From positions 252,071,228-252,135,227 of the forward strand of contig CM030358.1 of assembly GCA_017893485.1 (NCBI GenBank): DNA of 64,000 nt, given 5' to 3'. The notes beneath the pieces are model-generated. The model was not told where the DNA came from and searched no databases. It worked only from the letters and a program-made list of their open reading frames with translations. The position numbers were made by a program, and so were the translations under genes. The first letter of the stretch is position 1; the number at the start of each line of letters is the position of its first letter. Shown here one piece after another: positions 30,374 to 43,164 of the stretch. The DNA is from Hemerocallis citrina. Taxonomy: Eukaryota; Streptophyta; Magnoliopsida; Asparagales; Asphodelaceae.

Positions 30374-33151
30374 GAACACAAGGGCGCAATAGGATGGACC
30401 ATTGCAGACATCAAGGGAATAAGTCCATCCAAATGCATGCATAAAATACTTCTTGAAGACAATGCAAAACCTAGCAGGGAAGCACAGAGAAGGCTCAATC
30501 CACACATGAAGGAAGTGGTAAGAACAGAGGTCTTGAAGCTACTAGATGTTGGCATCATCTACCCTATCTCAGATAGCAAATAGGTGAGTCATATACATGT
30601 AGTGCCTAAGAAAAGTGGAGTCACAGTGGTGAAGAATGAAGAGAATGAGCTTATCCCTACGAGAATGACCACAGGATGGAGGGTATGCATTGACTACAGG
30701 AAGCTAAATAACGAAACCAGGAAAGATCACTTCCCTCTTTCTTTTATTGATCAAATGTTAGAAAGATTAGCAGGATATAGTCATTATTGTTTTTTAGATG
30801 GTTATAGTGGCTATAATCAAATTGCTATTGCACCAGAAGATCAAGAAAAAACCACTTTTACATGTCCTTTTGGTACTTTTGGATACAGGAGGATGCCTTT
30901 TGGATTGTGCAACGCACCAGCTACATTTCAGAGATGCATGATGAGTATATTTTCAGACATGGTGGAAAGGTTCATCGAGGTATTTATGGATGATTTCAGT
31001 ATTTTTGGATCTTGTTTTGATGAATGCCTTAACCATTTGCAGCTTGTACTTAAGAGATGTGAAGAATGCAATTTAGTGCTAAATTGGAAAAAGTGCCATT
31101 TTATGGTACAACAAGGTATTGTCTTGGGACATGTGGTGTCAAAAAGGGGCATAGAGGTGGACAAGGCAAAAATTGACATCATATCAAAGCTACCTCCTCC
31201 TACTACAGTCAAGGGTGTAAGGAGTTTTCTTGGACATGCAGGGTCCTATAGAAGATTTATAAAAGATTTCTCCAAAATCTCCAGACCCCTTTGTGGGTTA
31301 TTAGCTAAGGATGTTGAGTTTGCATGGACAGAAGAGTGCACAAATGCTTTCATTACATTGAAAAATCTTCTCATTTCTGCACCTATCATCATGGCACCAG
31401 ACTGGAACCATCCTTTCGAGCTTATGTGTGATGCAAGTGATTATGCCTTAGGAGCTGTTTTAAGTCAGAGAATAAATAAGGTACCCCATGCCATAAACTA
31501 TGCTTCTCGAACTTTAAATGATGCACGGCTTAATTATTCCACTACTGAAAAAGAAATGTTAGCTGTCATTTTTGCTGTAGAGAAGTTTAGATCATATTGG
31601 ATTAGATCTAAAGTCATTGTTTTCACTGACCATGCTGCTTTGAGATATTTGTTTGCTAAAAATGATGCTAAGCCTAGGTTGATCAGATGGGTGCTGTTGC
31701 TTCAAGAATTTGATCTTGAGATTAGAGACAAGAAAGGAAGTGACAAAGTTGTGGCAGATCACTTGTCCAGATTACTGCATGATGAAGAAAGAATTGTGCC
31801 CCCACTGAATGAGAACTTCCCAAATGAACATTTATTTGAACTAAATATACAACTTCCATGGTTTGCAGATATTTTAAATTATCTCACTGCTCATGTTTTC
31901 CTTCCAAGTATGAAAGGTCAAGAAAGAAAGAGATTGGTGGCCATGTGCAAGCACTATTATTGGGATGATCCTTATTTGTTCAAATTCTGCCCTGATCAAA
32001 TTATAAGAAGATGTGTGGCGGAAGAAGAGCAAATAAGTATTCTACAACATTGCCACCAATATGCATGTGGAGGACACTTTGGACCAAAAAGAACAGCACT
32101 TAAGGTATTACAATCTGGTTTTTATTGGCCTAATGTATTCAAAGATGCTTTTTCTTTTTGCAGGACTTGTGATAAATGCCAAAGGACAGGCAACATCTCT
32201 TCTAGAAATCAAATGCCACTGCAAAACATCCAAGTAATCGAGCTTTTTGATGTTTGGGGAATCGACTTCATTGGTCCCTTTCCTAACTCATTTGGTTATT
32301 TATATATTCTTGTGGGTGTGGATTATGTGTCTAAATGGGTCGAGGCTGTCCCCTCAAAAACTAATGATCACAAAGTTGTTGTCAAGTTTTTACAGGAAAA
32401 CATCTTCACCAGGTTCGGTACACCACGAGCAATAATTAGCGATGGAGGTAGCCACTTCAATAATTTTCCATTTGCTTCTTTGATGAAAAAATATGGGATT
32501 ACACATAGAGTGGGTACTCCATATCATCCTCAAACCAGTGGGCAAGTGGAGATTAGCAACAGAGAGATCAAGAGCATTCTGGAAAAGACAGTAAATACAA
32601 GTAGAAGGGATTGGTCGCTACGCTTGAATGATGCATTATGGGCCTACAGAACCGCATACAAGACACCCACTGGCATGTCACCATACCGTCTGGTTTTTGG
32701 AAAAACCTGTCACCGTCCAGTGGAGTTGGAACACAAAGCTTATTGGGCCATTAAAAGGTTCAATTTTGATATGAAACAAGCAGGTGACAAAAGAAGATTG
32801 CAACTGAACGAGCTTGAAGAATTGAGGCACGACGCATATGAAAATGCAAAGTTGTACAAAGAAAGGACTAAGATATACCATGATAAACAGCTAGCAAGGA
32901 AGGAGTTTTATGAAGGACAGAAGGTATTGATATACAACTCAAGATTAAGACTCTTTCCAGGCAAGCTTATGTCACGATGGTATGGCCCGTACATTGTTAC
33001 AAAAGTCTTTCCACATGGAGCATTAGAGGTTCATAGCAAAGAAAAATCAAACATTCAGGGTGAACGGGCATAGGGCGAAACCTTATATTGAGATGAGTTT
33101 TGAGCCGCAAGAGGAAGATGTGAATCTTCAAACCATCCAATACATTGCATG
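30374..33151 (+). pseudogene. pol: Reverse transcriptase, RNase H and integrase of Athila
   Basis: Begins EHKGAIGWTIADIKGISPSK. A TAG at 30581 stands where TGG is expected ([15 protein letters not shown]). [58 protein letters not shown]; the catalytic box is FMDD near 30985. RNase [55 protein letters not shown]. Integrase: [16 protein letters not shown] with [11 protein letters not shown] (zinc finger), [10 protein letters not shown] (D), [11 protein letters not shown] (D), [15 protein letters not shown] (E), so the triad is intact. A frameshift near 33050 moves the last [13 protein letters not shown] to another frame, ending at TGA 33149-33151. Few lesions make this the best-preserved pol here. 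Confidence 0.95.
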
Positions 33152-34653
33152 AACTCATCAAGTCTAGCTGAAGACAAGAAACACAGCGCTTATTGGGAGG
33201 CAACCCAATTTTCAGGGGAGTACTTACACTTTCTCTTTATTTCTTTTTATTCATCTTTTATTTTCAGTTTCTTTCCTTCAAATTAGATGGTAACATATGC
33301 CTATTTTAAATTTTTATTTCAAACATTGAGGACAATGTTCCTATCTAAGTTTGGGGGTAGTTATTCACATTTGGAGTCTCTTGATGTTGAGTCTTTTCTA
33401 ACAACAATGATGAGAAATGAGCTCAGTTACTATAGGTAGAAACGGAGAACAAGTATTAAGTGTGGTCTTTATCTTTAAAAATGTTAATAACCTATCATAT
33501 GGATCATACTTGAAACTTTCAATCATTGGCTATGTCAATTTAACGAATTGTGAAAGAGAATAGCAAGTTCAACTGTGAGTAAACTTAACTACACAAATTG
33601 TGAGTTTTTGAGCCTTATTTATTTCTTTTGAGAGAGTCATACACTTGAAGATCTCAGTTGACTGCATTCTTGAGATGATCTAGAACTTGTTTTTGCTACT
33701 TTTCGAAACTGGTTTTGATTTTTGCATAAAAACTTGGAAATGATTAAGGCACCTAAGATTCTATCACCAAAGACAAATAGCCTACCCAACATCAATTATT
33801 CACTAGTTACCCCTTTGAAGCCTATAAAAGCTTTTTTTTTTGAAAGACACATCATCCTTAACCAAGCCTAGATGAATAGGTTACCTTACCTATATCTATT
33901 GAGTTAGTAGAGCAAGAATTGAAAAAGAGATGTGGTATGTCAAGATGAAGGGGATGAAAATGTAAGTTGGAGGATTTGTCATAAGAAAAAAATGAAAAGT
34001 TGTAAATTGCTGAGTTATGGATGGGGGAAAGGTGTTGGTAGAAATAAAGTATAGGGCTGTTATATATGGCCTTAAAAATTTGGAGGATGCTTAAAAAAAA
34101 AAAAAATCTCTTAGAACAATGCAAGTTGCTCTACTAATCCTTTAGAATTTTGTATTCCTTTTCCCTTCAATTGTTTAAACCCTCACCCATTGCCCCATTA
34201 CAACCTATAAAAGACCTTTTGATCCAAGTAACATGCAAATCAATGGTGTGAAGATGTAGTAGCAAGATCAAGCATATGGTTTCATCCAAGTAATGAAAAT
34301 TGTCACGAGATCTAATTTGAATGTCCCATGTCAATGAGAGCTATATTTCTTTGAGAGTGTATGCCATGGTGAGATTTTGGAGTTGAAATATAGCTGAGCT
34401 TGCTAACCTTAATCATGATTATGTTGCTTAGACACTGGCCACACTACAATTTGATATTCAAGTTGAGTATTCGTGTGAATAAGTGATTAACATTTGAATT
34501 ACAACTTTTTAGACCTATCTTAATGCATGTTCTAACCTTGACACTAACAGTAGCAAGTTCTCTGAGGTAAATGTTGGAAGGGTAAAGATGTTCAAGAGAT
34601 GCTTGGAGTTTAATTTTGCTTGAGGACAAGCAAAAGCTAAGTTTGGGGGTATT
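33152..34653 (+). other. Non-coding 3' region of Athila with duplicated polypurine context
   Basis: 1.5 kb without a convincing frame, in the place where some Athila elements carry an envelope-like ORF. CTAAGTTTGGGGGTA occurs twice, at about 33345-33359 and at the true polypurine tract 34637-34651. Each copy is preceded by TTGAGGACAA. The second directly adjoins the LTR; the first marks the end of the pol unit. Confidence 0.7.
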
Positions 34654-36271
34654 TGATGAACCCAATAATATTCACATTTAGGAGCAATAATCTTAATGCA
34701 ATTGGACATTTAAATGCTCTATATGTGGTATTTTACTCTTATTTTCTCTTTTCCATAGGAAACAGCCTAAAACAGCAAAACGAAGCAGATTCAGGATTTT
34801 GAGGATGATACATAGAAACTGCAGAGCATAAGTCGACTGGTTCTTCAAACAGGCGACTGGACAGAGAGGTTGAAGCTGCTCGGTACAGTTGACTTACTCC
34901 AAAGACAGTCGACTTGACTTATGAATTATGAATCTACAGATGTCTCGGCACAGTCGACCGATTACAAAACCAGTCGACTGGAATTCAGCAGAGTTAGAAG
35001 ATAAGAACAATGAAGATTCATCCTCATCCAAATACGAAGCAAGATTAAGTTATCCAAACCCAGGTCGTCTGCGAATAACAACTCTTCATTAATCAAGTTA
35101 CGGGAACCAGGATTGGCAAGTGAGAAGATTGACTCAGATCTATATTCGATGTGTAAAGAGATAGAATTGAAATCTGCAGATGTGGGCAAAAGAAATTATA
35201 AAAAGGATGGAATAAGGAGTTGAGATTATCACTTAATCTCTGAATCATCAATCGTCAACCAACAGGCATTATTCTATCAGCATCGAAGAAAGAAGGAGAT
35301 CAAGTACACTGAAAGGAACGATCCAGTCGACTGAGTGACAGCAAGTCGACTTCTCGGGCCGAACATCATCAGTTTATTTCTTCTCTTTCTAGTTTTTTAT
35401 TTTAATCATCTATTCGACACTGTTAGTCAATAAAAGTCTTATTATGTAGAACTAATTTCATAGTTGGGTAGATTGAAACCGTAGTCATGTAATGCTTATA
35501 TTCTTCTCAATGCTACTCTATTACTTATTGATTAAACCTGATTGTATTGGTATAGAATTATAATATGAATCAAACTTGTTCAGAAGTTCTAAGAGCAGTC
35601 GACTGAGAGTGACAGCAAGTCGACTGCCATGCAGAACCTGAGATTATCAAGTTTGCGTATTATAAATTTGAATATGATATATGAGCATAGAGACGACCCG
35701 TTTCTCGTGCTCATAGCTTGTAACACAGGAATCTTTAGGGGTTCTTGGTTTAATCAACTTGAAGGATCTAGATCTGATACCAATTTCTAGAACTTCGAGT
35801 GTTTGTTCGTTTCCATTGTTCCTATGTTTTCTTTAAGTGCAACTTAGTAGATACCATGCTAAATACTTAAGGAGAGAAACGAATTAGAGTAGATACTATG
35901 CCTAATTCTTGGTCTAGGGAAACATGAACTTTAAGGAGTAGATACCATGCCCTTAAAGGAACAAACATGAGTAATTAGAGTCGTATAGAAGGTGACTTAG
36001 CATTATTGACTACAGGTGGAAATCAAAGCCCAACTACTTAATAGATATTTGTGATTCAGAACTACTTGATCTAGTTTTAATCTTGTCATTTCTTTTAGAA
36101 CAACACTTTAAGATTCTTATTTCTGTTTTATTGGTTAGTAAGTTAATTTCTACAATCTCTGTGGGATCGACCCTTGCTTGTCACTACGCTTCTATAAACG
36201 ATTCGTACACTTGCGAGATTTTAATTTGTGTTTAGTTTATTTATTTATTTAGATAGATGGATTGCACAACA
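34654..36271 (+). repeat. 3' LTR of Athila
   Basis: Begins TGATGAACCC after GTTTGGGGGTATT and ends GCACAACA before the CCTGG duplication. By eye it differs from the 5' LTR at about 28 positions, mostly single substitutions. Confidence 0.93.
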
Positions 36272-36276
36272 CCTGG

Positions 36277-36355
36277 CAGACCTGATGATCAGGGGTGAGC
36301 GGTTTTTGAGGGGATCCCGTGGCCCAGAAGGGGCCACGTCATTTGACCCATATCA
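36277..36355 (-). repeat. Left LTR of Gypsy-3, second part
   Basis: Resumes after Athila and matches 54198-54276 of the right-hand LTR (GGGGCCACGTCATTTGACCC). On the minus strand it starts TGATATGGGTC. Confidence 0.85.
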
Positions 36356-36371
36356 GGAACCCCCCACTCCT
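36356..36371 (-). other. Polypurine tract of Gypsy-3
   Basis: On the minus strand AGGAGTGGGGGGTTCC directly adjoins the LTR start TGATATGG. Nearly identical to the Gypsy-1 tract. Confidence 0.8.
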
Positions 36372-36589
36372 GGAGGGTTGGATAGTCCAACCGTGTTGGG
36401 TGGTTTTTTGCCTCTGTAGGGAGAGCAGGAGTGGTGTGTACAGCAAAGAACGGAATATGTATCTCCCTGAAGAGGTCAGCGGGGTAGGATGAAGGGGATC
36501 CCCTCTTGGAGTTGCGAGGGGTGTCGAGTACAGAAGAGTCGGAGCTCGGTTTGCCCGAGCATTGAGGGCCGGGAAACGAGCTCCCTCAC

Positions 36590-37175
36590 TTGATGGAAAA
36601 GCAATGAAACGTCGAGATTTTTAGAGTAGGAGCTCGCTTTGCCGAGTGTCGATGGTCGGTGGACGAGCCACCTCTCTTGTTGGAAAAGCAAGTGGACGTC
36701 GAGATCTTTGGGAGTAGGAGGTTGCTTTGCCGAGCATCGAGGGTCGGGAGATGAGCCCCCTTACTTGTTGGAAAAGCAAGGGGACGTTGAGGCCTTAAGA
36801 ATAGGAGCACGGTTTGCCGAGCGTCGAGGGTTGGGAGGCGAGCCCCCTCACTGGTTGGAAAAGCAAGGGGACATCGAGGCCTTAGGAGTAGAAGCTCGGT
36901 TTGCCGAGCGTCGAGGGTCAGTAGGCGAGCCCCCTCACTGGTTGGAAAAGCAAGGGGACGTTGAGGCCTTAGGAGTAGGAGCTCGGTTTGCCGAGCGTCG
37001 AGGGTCGAGAGGTGAGCCCCCTTACTGGTTGAAAAGTAAGGGAACGTTGAGGCCTTTGGGAGTAGGAGCTCGGTTTGCCGAGCATCAAGGGTCAGTAGGT
37101 GCGGCCCATTGCTGGTTGGAAAAGCAAGGGGACGTTGAGGCCTTAGGAGTAGGAGCTTGGTTTGCCGAGCGTCGA
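36590..37175. repeat. 86-88-bp tandem repeat array of Gypsy-3
   Basis: About seven units with TTGGAAAAGCAAGGGGACG, GAGGCCTTAGGAGTAGGAGC and GGTTTGCCGAGCGTCGAGGG. The spacing of GGAAAAGCAAG is 86-88 bp. The long frames on both strands across it are artefacts of periodicity. Confidence 0.9.
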
Positions 37176-37750
37176 GCCCCAAGTTGTTGAGAGAAACTTT
37201 TTGTGGCTCGCGGTGACAACCGAGCGTCGACCCCCAAGCCGTTCAGAGAAACTTTTTGGAGCTCGTGGTGACATCCGAGCGTCGACCCCCAAGCCGTTGA
37301 GAGAAACTTTTTTGGGGCTCGCGGTGACATCCGAGTGTCGACCCCCAAGTTGTTGAGAGAAACTTTTTGTGGCTCGCGGGGACATCCAAGCATCGAGCCC
37401 CAAGTTGTTGAGAGGAACATTTTGTGGCTCGCGGTGACATCCGAGCGTCGACCCCAAGTCGTTGAGAAAAATTTTTTGGGGCTTGTAGTGACATCCGAGC
37501 ATCGACCCCCACGTTGTTGAGAGAAACGTTTTGTGGCTCGCGGTGACATCCAAGTGTCGACCCCCAAGTTATTGAGAGAAAATTTTTGTGGCTCGCGGTG
37601 ACATCCGAGCGTCGACCCCCAAGCCGTTGAGAGAAACTTTCTGGGGCTCGTGGTGACATCCGAGCATTGACCCCCAAGCCGTTGAGAGAAACTTTTTGGG
37701 GCACGCGGTGACATCCCAGCGTCGACCCCCAAGTTGTTTAGGAGAAACTT
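37176..37750. repeat. About 58-60-bp tandem repeat array of Gypsy-3
   Basis: About ten units of GTTGAGAGAAACTTTTTG.GG plus CTCGCGGTGACATCCGAGCG and TCGACCCCCAAG directly follow the 86-bp array. The GCTCGCGGTGACATCC core also occurs near 47994-48070 on the other side of the cassette. Confidence 0.9.
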
Positions 37751-37945
37751 GGGTGGACAAAGGTGAAGTACCCGAGAAGTTGACACTGCGCACCGAGCCG
37801 CCGCATTGGTCGACAGAGTCGAGGGTAAGAATGTATTTTTGTGCTCTAGGCTGATGTCATCAAGATCTTAGTGGCCGTTAGATCTTGATGGTGAAGATCA
37901 AATGGCCATATCTTTTTGCGGAATTCGAGGAGTCTCATCTCTGCT

Positions 37946-37952
37946 TATAAAT
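37946..37952 (+). promoter_or_regulatory. TATA box for the opposite-strand cassette of Gypsy-3
   Basis: TATAAAT followed by CCCCCTCCCCTCACCCC, about 140 bp upstream of ATG 38087. The layout matches the cassette promoter of Gypsy-1 at 20706. Confidence 0.5.
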
Positions 37953-38086
37953 CCCCCTCCCCTCACCCCACTTCTTCACTTTGCTTTCATCCTCTTCATA
38001 ACAAAAATATCCTTGCACGCCACCGGCGGCCACTTTTCGTTGATCTTACGTCCTCCGGTGAAACAGGTTAGTATTTTTGTATTAAA

Positions 38087-38743
38087 ATGTCACGCTCTTA
38101 GTCTGGCTCCGAGGCAGGCACTTCAGGTCGCGCCGAGGAGGAAGTTCACTCGTCTTCGTTATCTTGGTCGTCGAATAACTTACAAATGAAGGAGGAGGTT
38201 TTATCGGTTGGAGGGTCGGGAGACGAGGCTGTTGTAGTTTATAACGTGGCTCCTTTACGAGTTCGCAGACCGGAAGGGGACCCTGTTGAGCAGAGTGAGC
38301 ATGAGGAGGGAGACGCTGGGGAGGAGTTTGTTGATGAAGAGAATGAGCCCGGGGAAGGAGGCCCGGGGGAAGAGGAGCAGGTTGAGGAGGACGATGGTCA
38401 GGAGGGGTCCGAACAAGGGACTGAAGGTGGTAGCGAACATGGCGAGGTTGAAGGGACCGCGGAAGAGGTAGAGGAAGGAGGAGATAGACCTCCCACCATT
38501 GCCCCCCTGGCGACCCCTTCCCCTGATAGGAAGCCTTGCCCCCGAAGGAGGAAAAGAAAGTGGATACGACCCGACAATCCAGTCGAGAAGGACAAATATG
38601 AGTATAGCTCTGGGTTCAATCACCCCCATCTTTCTAGCAAAAATCCAGGGTCGATCAGGATGTACCCTGACGACGTGGAAGATCTTCTTGCATACACTTC
38701 ACTGCTGCGGGACGAGGGCCAGTCCATGATGACAGCGTGAAGT
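38087..38743 (+). pseudogene. Opposite-strand cassette gene of Gypsy-3, first part
   Basis: ATG at 38087 (MSRS), then a TAG where CAG is likely, then SGSEAGTSGRAEEEVHSSS and a very acidic EEG-rich stretch (38280-38490). A basic CPRRRKRKWIRPDNPVEK and RMYPDDVEDLLAYTSLLRDE follow. The reading stops at TGA near the GAAGT site where the 5-kb solo LTR is inserted, and continues at 43763. It is the counterpart of the antisense gene of Gypsy-1, with a longer acidic leader. No enzymatic motif is visible. A GTGAAACAG-GTTAGT splice-like site lies just upstream of the ATG. Confidence 0.55.
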
Positions 38744-40219
38744 TGTAGCGCCCCGATTTCCAATACTGGGAAACCGTGACACGAGCCAAGACCTTTTCTT
38801 CAATTAGTCACAATACACAGAAAAACAGGAGAATTTAAAACTTTTTATTCAACACCCAATGTATTACAAGTCTGAATATCATACAACTGCAATACTTTAC
38901 AATAGTGTTACAATAATACCTTTACAAACCCAAGTATTACAACCTTCAACAATTTACATCAGAGTACAAGGAATGAAGAACAACACTTGGTAACTCTCTC
39001 TTGAGTACTTCTCAACCAATAGATAATCAATACATAAACTGCAGCGGAACTAAACATAACATTGACTCCTTGCTTTCCTTGCCTTGAGTCCTCCTGAATC
39101 TCGCATTTGTACTTCGGCGATCCAGTACCTATGGAAGTGGGGACGTCAGTATTCACTGACGCTTAAAGGCTGATCATATAGCAGCGAATCTCCCAAACAA
39201 CATACAATATATAGCAATGGTGTTGGTGTAGTTTAAGTGTTCGTGAGTGCTATGACTAGACTCTAATGCGATATTTAAATAGAACTAGGATGCTCCTATT
39301 CTAATGTCAGCAAGTCTCTGAAGTCAACATGCAGCCCATACTACATGCGACCCTTCTCAACCGTTTCTTCATATATGGGAATTTGAACCCGCGTTACGCA
39401 TTCTAATTGTACACAACCTGTTCCTGACAATACTCCATGACTCTGTGAGGTTGCAAAAGGGGTCAAGTCCCCCCTATGCAGTCTGCTTATGGTGTGTTCG
39501 TTTTTCACTACTACCCGGCACGCCGGACCTCACTCGATCCCAATGTATTGGGCCTCGTTCCAAAATCAAACTATAGGGTTTCGCAAGCGCAGGGCAGCGC
39601 GAAGCCTACCCTGTGGCACCCTCTGGGGTCTAGCAAGCGCAGGACTGCACCATGCATCCTGTGGCACCCCAGCCACGGTATTTCAGGAATTAACAGAGCG
39701 AGATACGCAACCCGTGCTCCCAACTTGTGAGATGCCACCGTACGTATCCCTTTGACGGGAAGGTACAACCCAATGTCACCACCTAAGGCCTCCCTCAAGG
39801 GACAAGTTGGTCGTAAGGTGCCCCCTACAACCAACTCCTCTCTCTTCGGCAAGGGTCTGAGCAAAATGACCTTTATAAGTCACTACCCTAATGATGTCCC
39901 TGACTCGACGATCCTAGGGACGATAATATTATAACATAACATGCTAGGCCTTAAATTAGGCTTTGCAAGACAACTCTACTAGGCTGCTCAACCTAGACTT
40001 ACCAGAACCCCTCAGGATCCGGCTCGTGGCTCATCGATCCAAGACTTCGACCGTGCGAATATACATGCAAGTCGCTACCCTATGTCTTGATGGTCGATAG
40101 CCCTTAGGGTGGTAATATCACCCTAGACGAGCACAACGAACTGTGTACTAGCTAACAAGCTATACACGAGTAGCAACCACATACGAGCCAATAAGCTACG
40201 TATGAAACAATAACTACCT

Positions 40220-40490
40220 ACGAGCCAGGCGGGCCTCGTAGGAGACAACAACGTACATACCAGCCAAATAAGCCGCGTATGAGACCAACAGCTACGCACG
40301 GGCCGGTCGAGCCGCGTACGAGACAACAACCTTCATACGAGCCAAATAAGCTACGTATGAGACTCACAGCTACGTACGGGCCAGTCGAGTCGCGTACGAG
40401 ACAACAACCTTCATACGAGCCAAATAAGCTACGTATGAGACTCACAGCTACGTACGGGCCAGTCGAGCCGCGTACGAGACAACAACCTTA
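40220..40490. repeat. About 78-bp tandem repeats in the 5-kb LTR
   Basis: Three to four units of CATACGAGCCAAATAAGCTA, CGTATGAGAC and GTACGGGCCAGTCGAG. The two right-hand units are nearly identical, and the left-hand ones are more diverged. Confidence 0.88.
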
Positions 40491-40954
40491 TGCAAACAAC
40501 CATACAGGTAATCAATCTTAAAAGCAACCAAACGTGCTTACTAGCAACCTCGATCTTCTATCATTAGAAGCAACAGAAGAATCTACTAATAGTCTATGGT
40601 CGGTATTCTACTAAGGAAGAACCGAAGGCGACATAACAGCCTCTATCAACTAACTGTTACTAGTGGTCTTCCCAATATTATTACTTCGACCTATAGCGCC
40701 TTAAGTATGGCACACAATTGTAAACTTCCTATGACAATCTAATCATATAACACAACCACTCACCATGATACTCCTAAGTACGAATATGATTAAGCTTGTG
40801 CTTGCATCAAGCTTAAGCATAAAAATCACTACGATCTAGACATGAGGTCCACTACGGTCAAGCATAGGTTATAACTTGAGCATGAATGCTTACTACTTAT
40901 CATGACTAATCACCACAACCCAAGCATGGATATATAACTAATATAACATACAAC

Positions 40955-41230
40955 ACTCCAAGGCATGGTATATCACTTACCTACAATTAAACTAGCATGG
41001 TATATCACATACCTACAATTAAACTAGCATGGTATATCACATACCTACAATTTAACTAGTATGGTATATCACATACTTACAATTAAACTAGCATGGTATA
41101 TCACTTACCTACAATTAAACTAGCATGGTATATGTCTTACCTACAATTAAACTAGCATGGTATATCACTTACCCACAATTAAACTAGCATGGTATATCAC
41201 TTACCCACAATTAAACTAGCATGGTATATA
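40955..41230. repeat. 32-33-bp tandem repeats in the 5-kb LTR
   Basis: About eight units of AACTAGCATGGTATATCAC plus TTACCTACAATTA, head to tail with few changes. This is a minisatellite, not a CRISPR array, because the units abut without spacers. Confidence 0.9.
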
Positions 41231-41379
41231 ACTTTTCTACCACTTATCTAGCATGAATCTTTATTAAGCATGAATACTACTAAACATGAATGTCTTACTA
41301 GCATGGGTAACTACTAGTATGAACATCCAACATTCCTAGGTATATATGTACATATACTTCTAACATGGTAAGTAATTTT

Positions 41380-41945
41380 ATCATGGGTCCTACGACATTC
41401 TAAGCATAATTAATTTAATCTAAATATGGTAGGAAGCTCTTAGATTAAGTCCTACAACATTCTAAGCATAAATGAGTTGATCTAAACATGGTAGGAAACT
41501 CTTAGATTGAATCATTCTAAGCATGAATAGACTACTCTATCATGGTAGGAATTTTAGAATTATTCCTACAACATTCTAAACATAATTAGACTAATCTAAG
41601 CATGGTAGGAAATTCTTAGAATGAATCCTACAACATTCTAAACATGATAGGATATTTTTAGAAGAAAACCTACAACATTCTAAACGTAAAATATGGTAGG
41701 ATATTTTTAGAAGAAATCCTACAACATTCTAAGCATCATTAAGCATGCTAGATATTTTTAGTAGAAATCCTACAATATTCTAAGCATCATTAAGCATGCT
41801 AGATATTTTTAGAAGAAATCCTACAACATTCTAAGCATCATTAAGCATGCTAGATATTTTTAGAAGAAATCCTACAATATTCTAAGCATCATTAAGCATG
41901 CTAGATATTTTTAGAAGAAATCCTACAACATTCTAAGCATATCTA
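41380..41945. repeat. About 55-bp diverged tandem repeats in the 5-kb LTR
   Basis: About ten units share CCTACAACATTCTAAGCAT and TTTTTAGAAGAAAT or GGTAGGAA.TCTTAGA. The last four units (about 41715-41940) are nearly identical. Confidence 0.85.
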
Positions 41946-42389
41946 AATTAATCTAATATAATCTTAGCATGGTAGTTACTTTATGAACACAAAATAAACA
42001 TCTACAACTATCTACTACTACTACTACTCCATTTTAATCAAAAACATAACACACAACTATCTACCACTACTACTACTTTATTAAGAACACAACATACAAC
42101 CATCTACTACTTTATGGACATAAAACATCTATAACTACTTACTACTACTTCTTCAACATACCATTACTACTTTATTTAATCCACCTACTACTACTACTTC
42201 ATTTAATCAACATACTACTTTATTTTAACAACCATACTACTACTACCTTATTTAATCAACATACTATTACTACTTTATTTTAGCATGCTACTACTTAGTT
42301 GCTTACTAGTCTTTATTATCACTAGTGATAAAAGAAAAGATTATTTTTCTTTTATTTTATTCTACAACTAGTAAATATGAAAGAAAAGA

Positions 42390-42572
42390 TCTTTTTCATT
42401 TATTTCTACAACTAGTGATTAATAAAGAAAAGAACTTTTTATTTTCTACAACTAGTGATTAACAAAAGAAAAGATCTTTTTATTTTCTACAACTAGTGAT
42501 TAACAAAAAGAAAAGATCTTTTTATTTTCTACAACTAGTGATTAACAAAAAGAAAAGATCTTTTTATTTCAA
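42390..42572. repeat. About 42-bp tandem repeats in the 5-kb LTR
   Basis: Four units of CTACAACTAGTGATTAACAA plus AAGAAAAGATCTTTTTATTT. Confidence 0.88.
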
Positions 42573-43152
42573 GGAAGAAAATTACAATAGAACATATGCT
42601 TATTATTATTAGTCCAATGTTCAATCAAAGTCCTACAACCAACAATGGTTGTAAAATATTCATATGCTTATGTATACTAAGTCCTACAAGTCCTACAACC
42701 CCCAATTGGTTGTATGTCCAAGTCATATGCAATATGTCTTTTTAGTCCAACAATCATACATAACAACAACTACAATAATAAGGATGTGATCTTTATATGT
42801 TAGTAGTTACTATTACTACTTTCTTTCTTTTATTTACCACAACATTCAACACACCCATCACAAGAACAAACCCAAAAAATAAAACAAAACAAGAAGATGA
42901 GAAGAAGAAGTCAAACAACAAAACAAACAAACAAACAAACAAACAACAACCAAAGAAGCAATGGAGAACCCCCACCTTATTTTACTTGTAGGAAGAACTT
43001 GCTAGTAAAATTTCTCCTTCCCCTAAGCTTTTAGAAAGCTTCTAACACCCTACAAAACAAAACTCTCAAGTTAGCCTTTGTTCTCTCTTTCTTTTCCTTT
43101 CTTTCTTTCTTTCTTTTGATCTTTCTAAAATGAGAGAAGGAGGAGAAGGAGG

Positions 43153-43164
43153 GGGTATTTATAG
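43153..43164 (-). promoter_or_regulatory. TATA box of the 5-kb LTR
   Basis: On the minus strand CCTATAAATACC leads into a C/T-rich stretch, as in the other LTR promoters here. It lies about 600 bp from the LTR start, implying a long downstream R-U5 part. Inferred. Confidence 0.5.

Larger units (their letters stand above)
26048..36271 (+). mobile_element. Athila-type Ty3/gypsy retrotransposon, 10.2 kb
   Basis: LTRs of 1616 and 1618 bp lie at 26048-27663 and 34654-36271, with a CCTGG duplication (26043-26047, 36272-36276). A TGGCACCGCTGCCGGGGA primer-binding site, one long gag-pol frame and a GTTTGGGGGTATT polypurine tract complete it. The protein wording places it in the Athila lineage. The single frame is broken only by three stop codons and one terminal frameshift, and about 28 LTR differences (about 1.7%) were counted by eye. 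It inserted in the LTR of Gypsy-3. Confidence 0.95.

Noticed and set aside
33152..34653. Envelope-like ORF of Athila
   Set aside because: Looked for because some Athila elements have one here, but only frames under 90 codons exist and no transmembrane or signal segment fits.
36586..37793. Long overlapping frames on both strands (100-230 codons)
   Set aside because: They cross the 86-bp and 58-bp tandem arrays; the protein repeats mirror the DNA period and no start context or domain is present.
40955..41230. CRISPR-like regular repeats
   Set aside because: Units abut without unique spacers, the context is a plant LTR, and there are no cas genes. It is a minisatellite.
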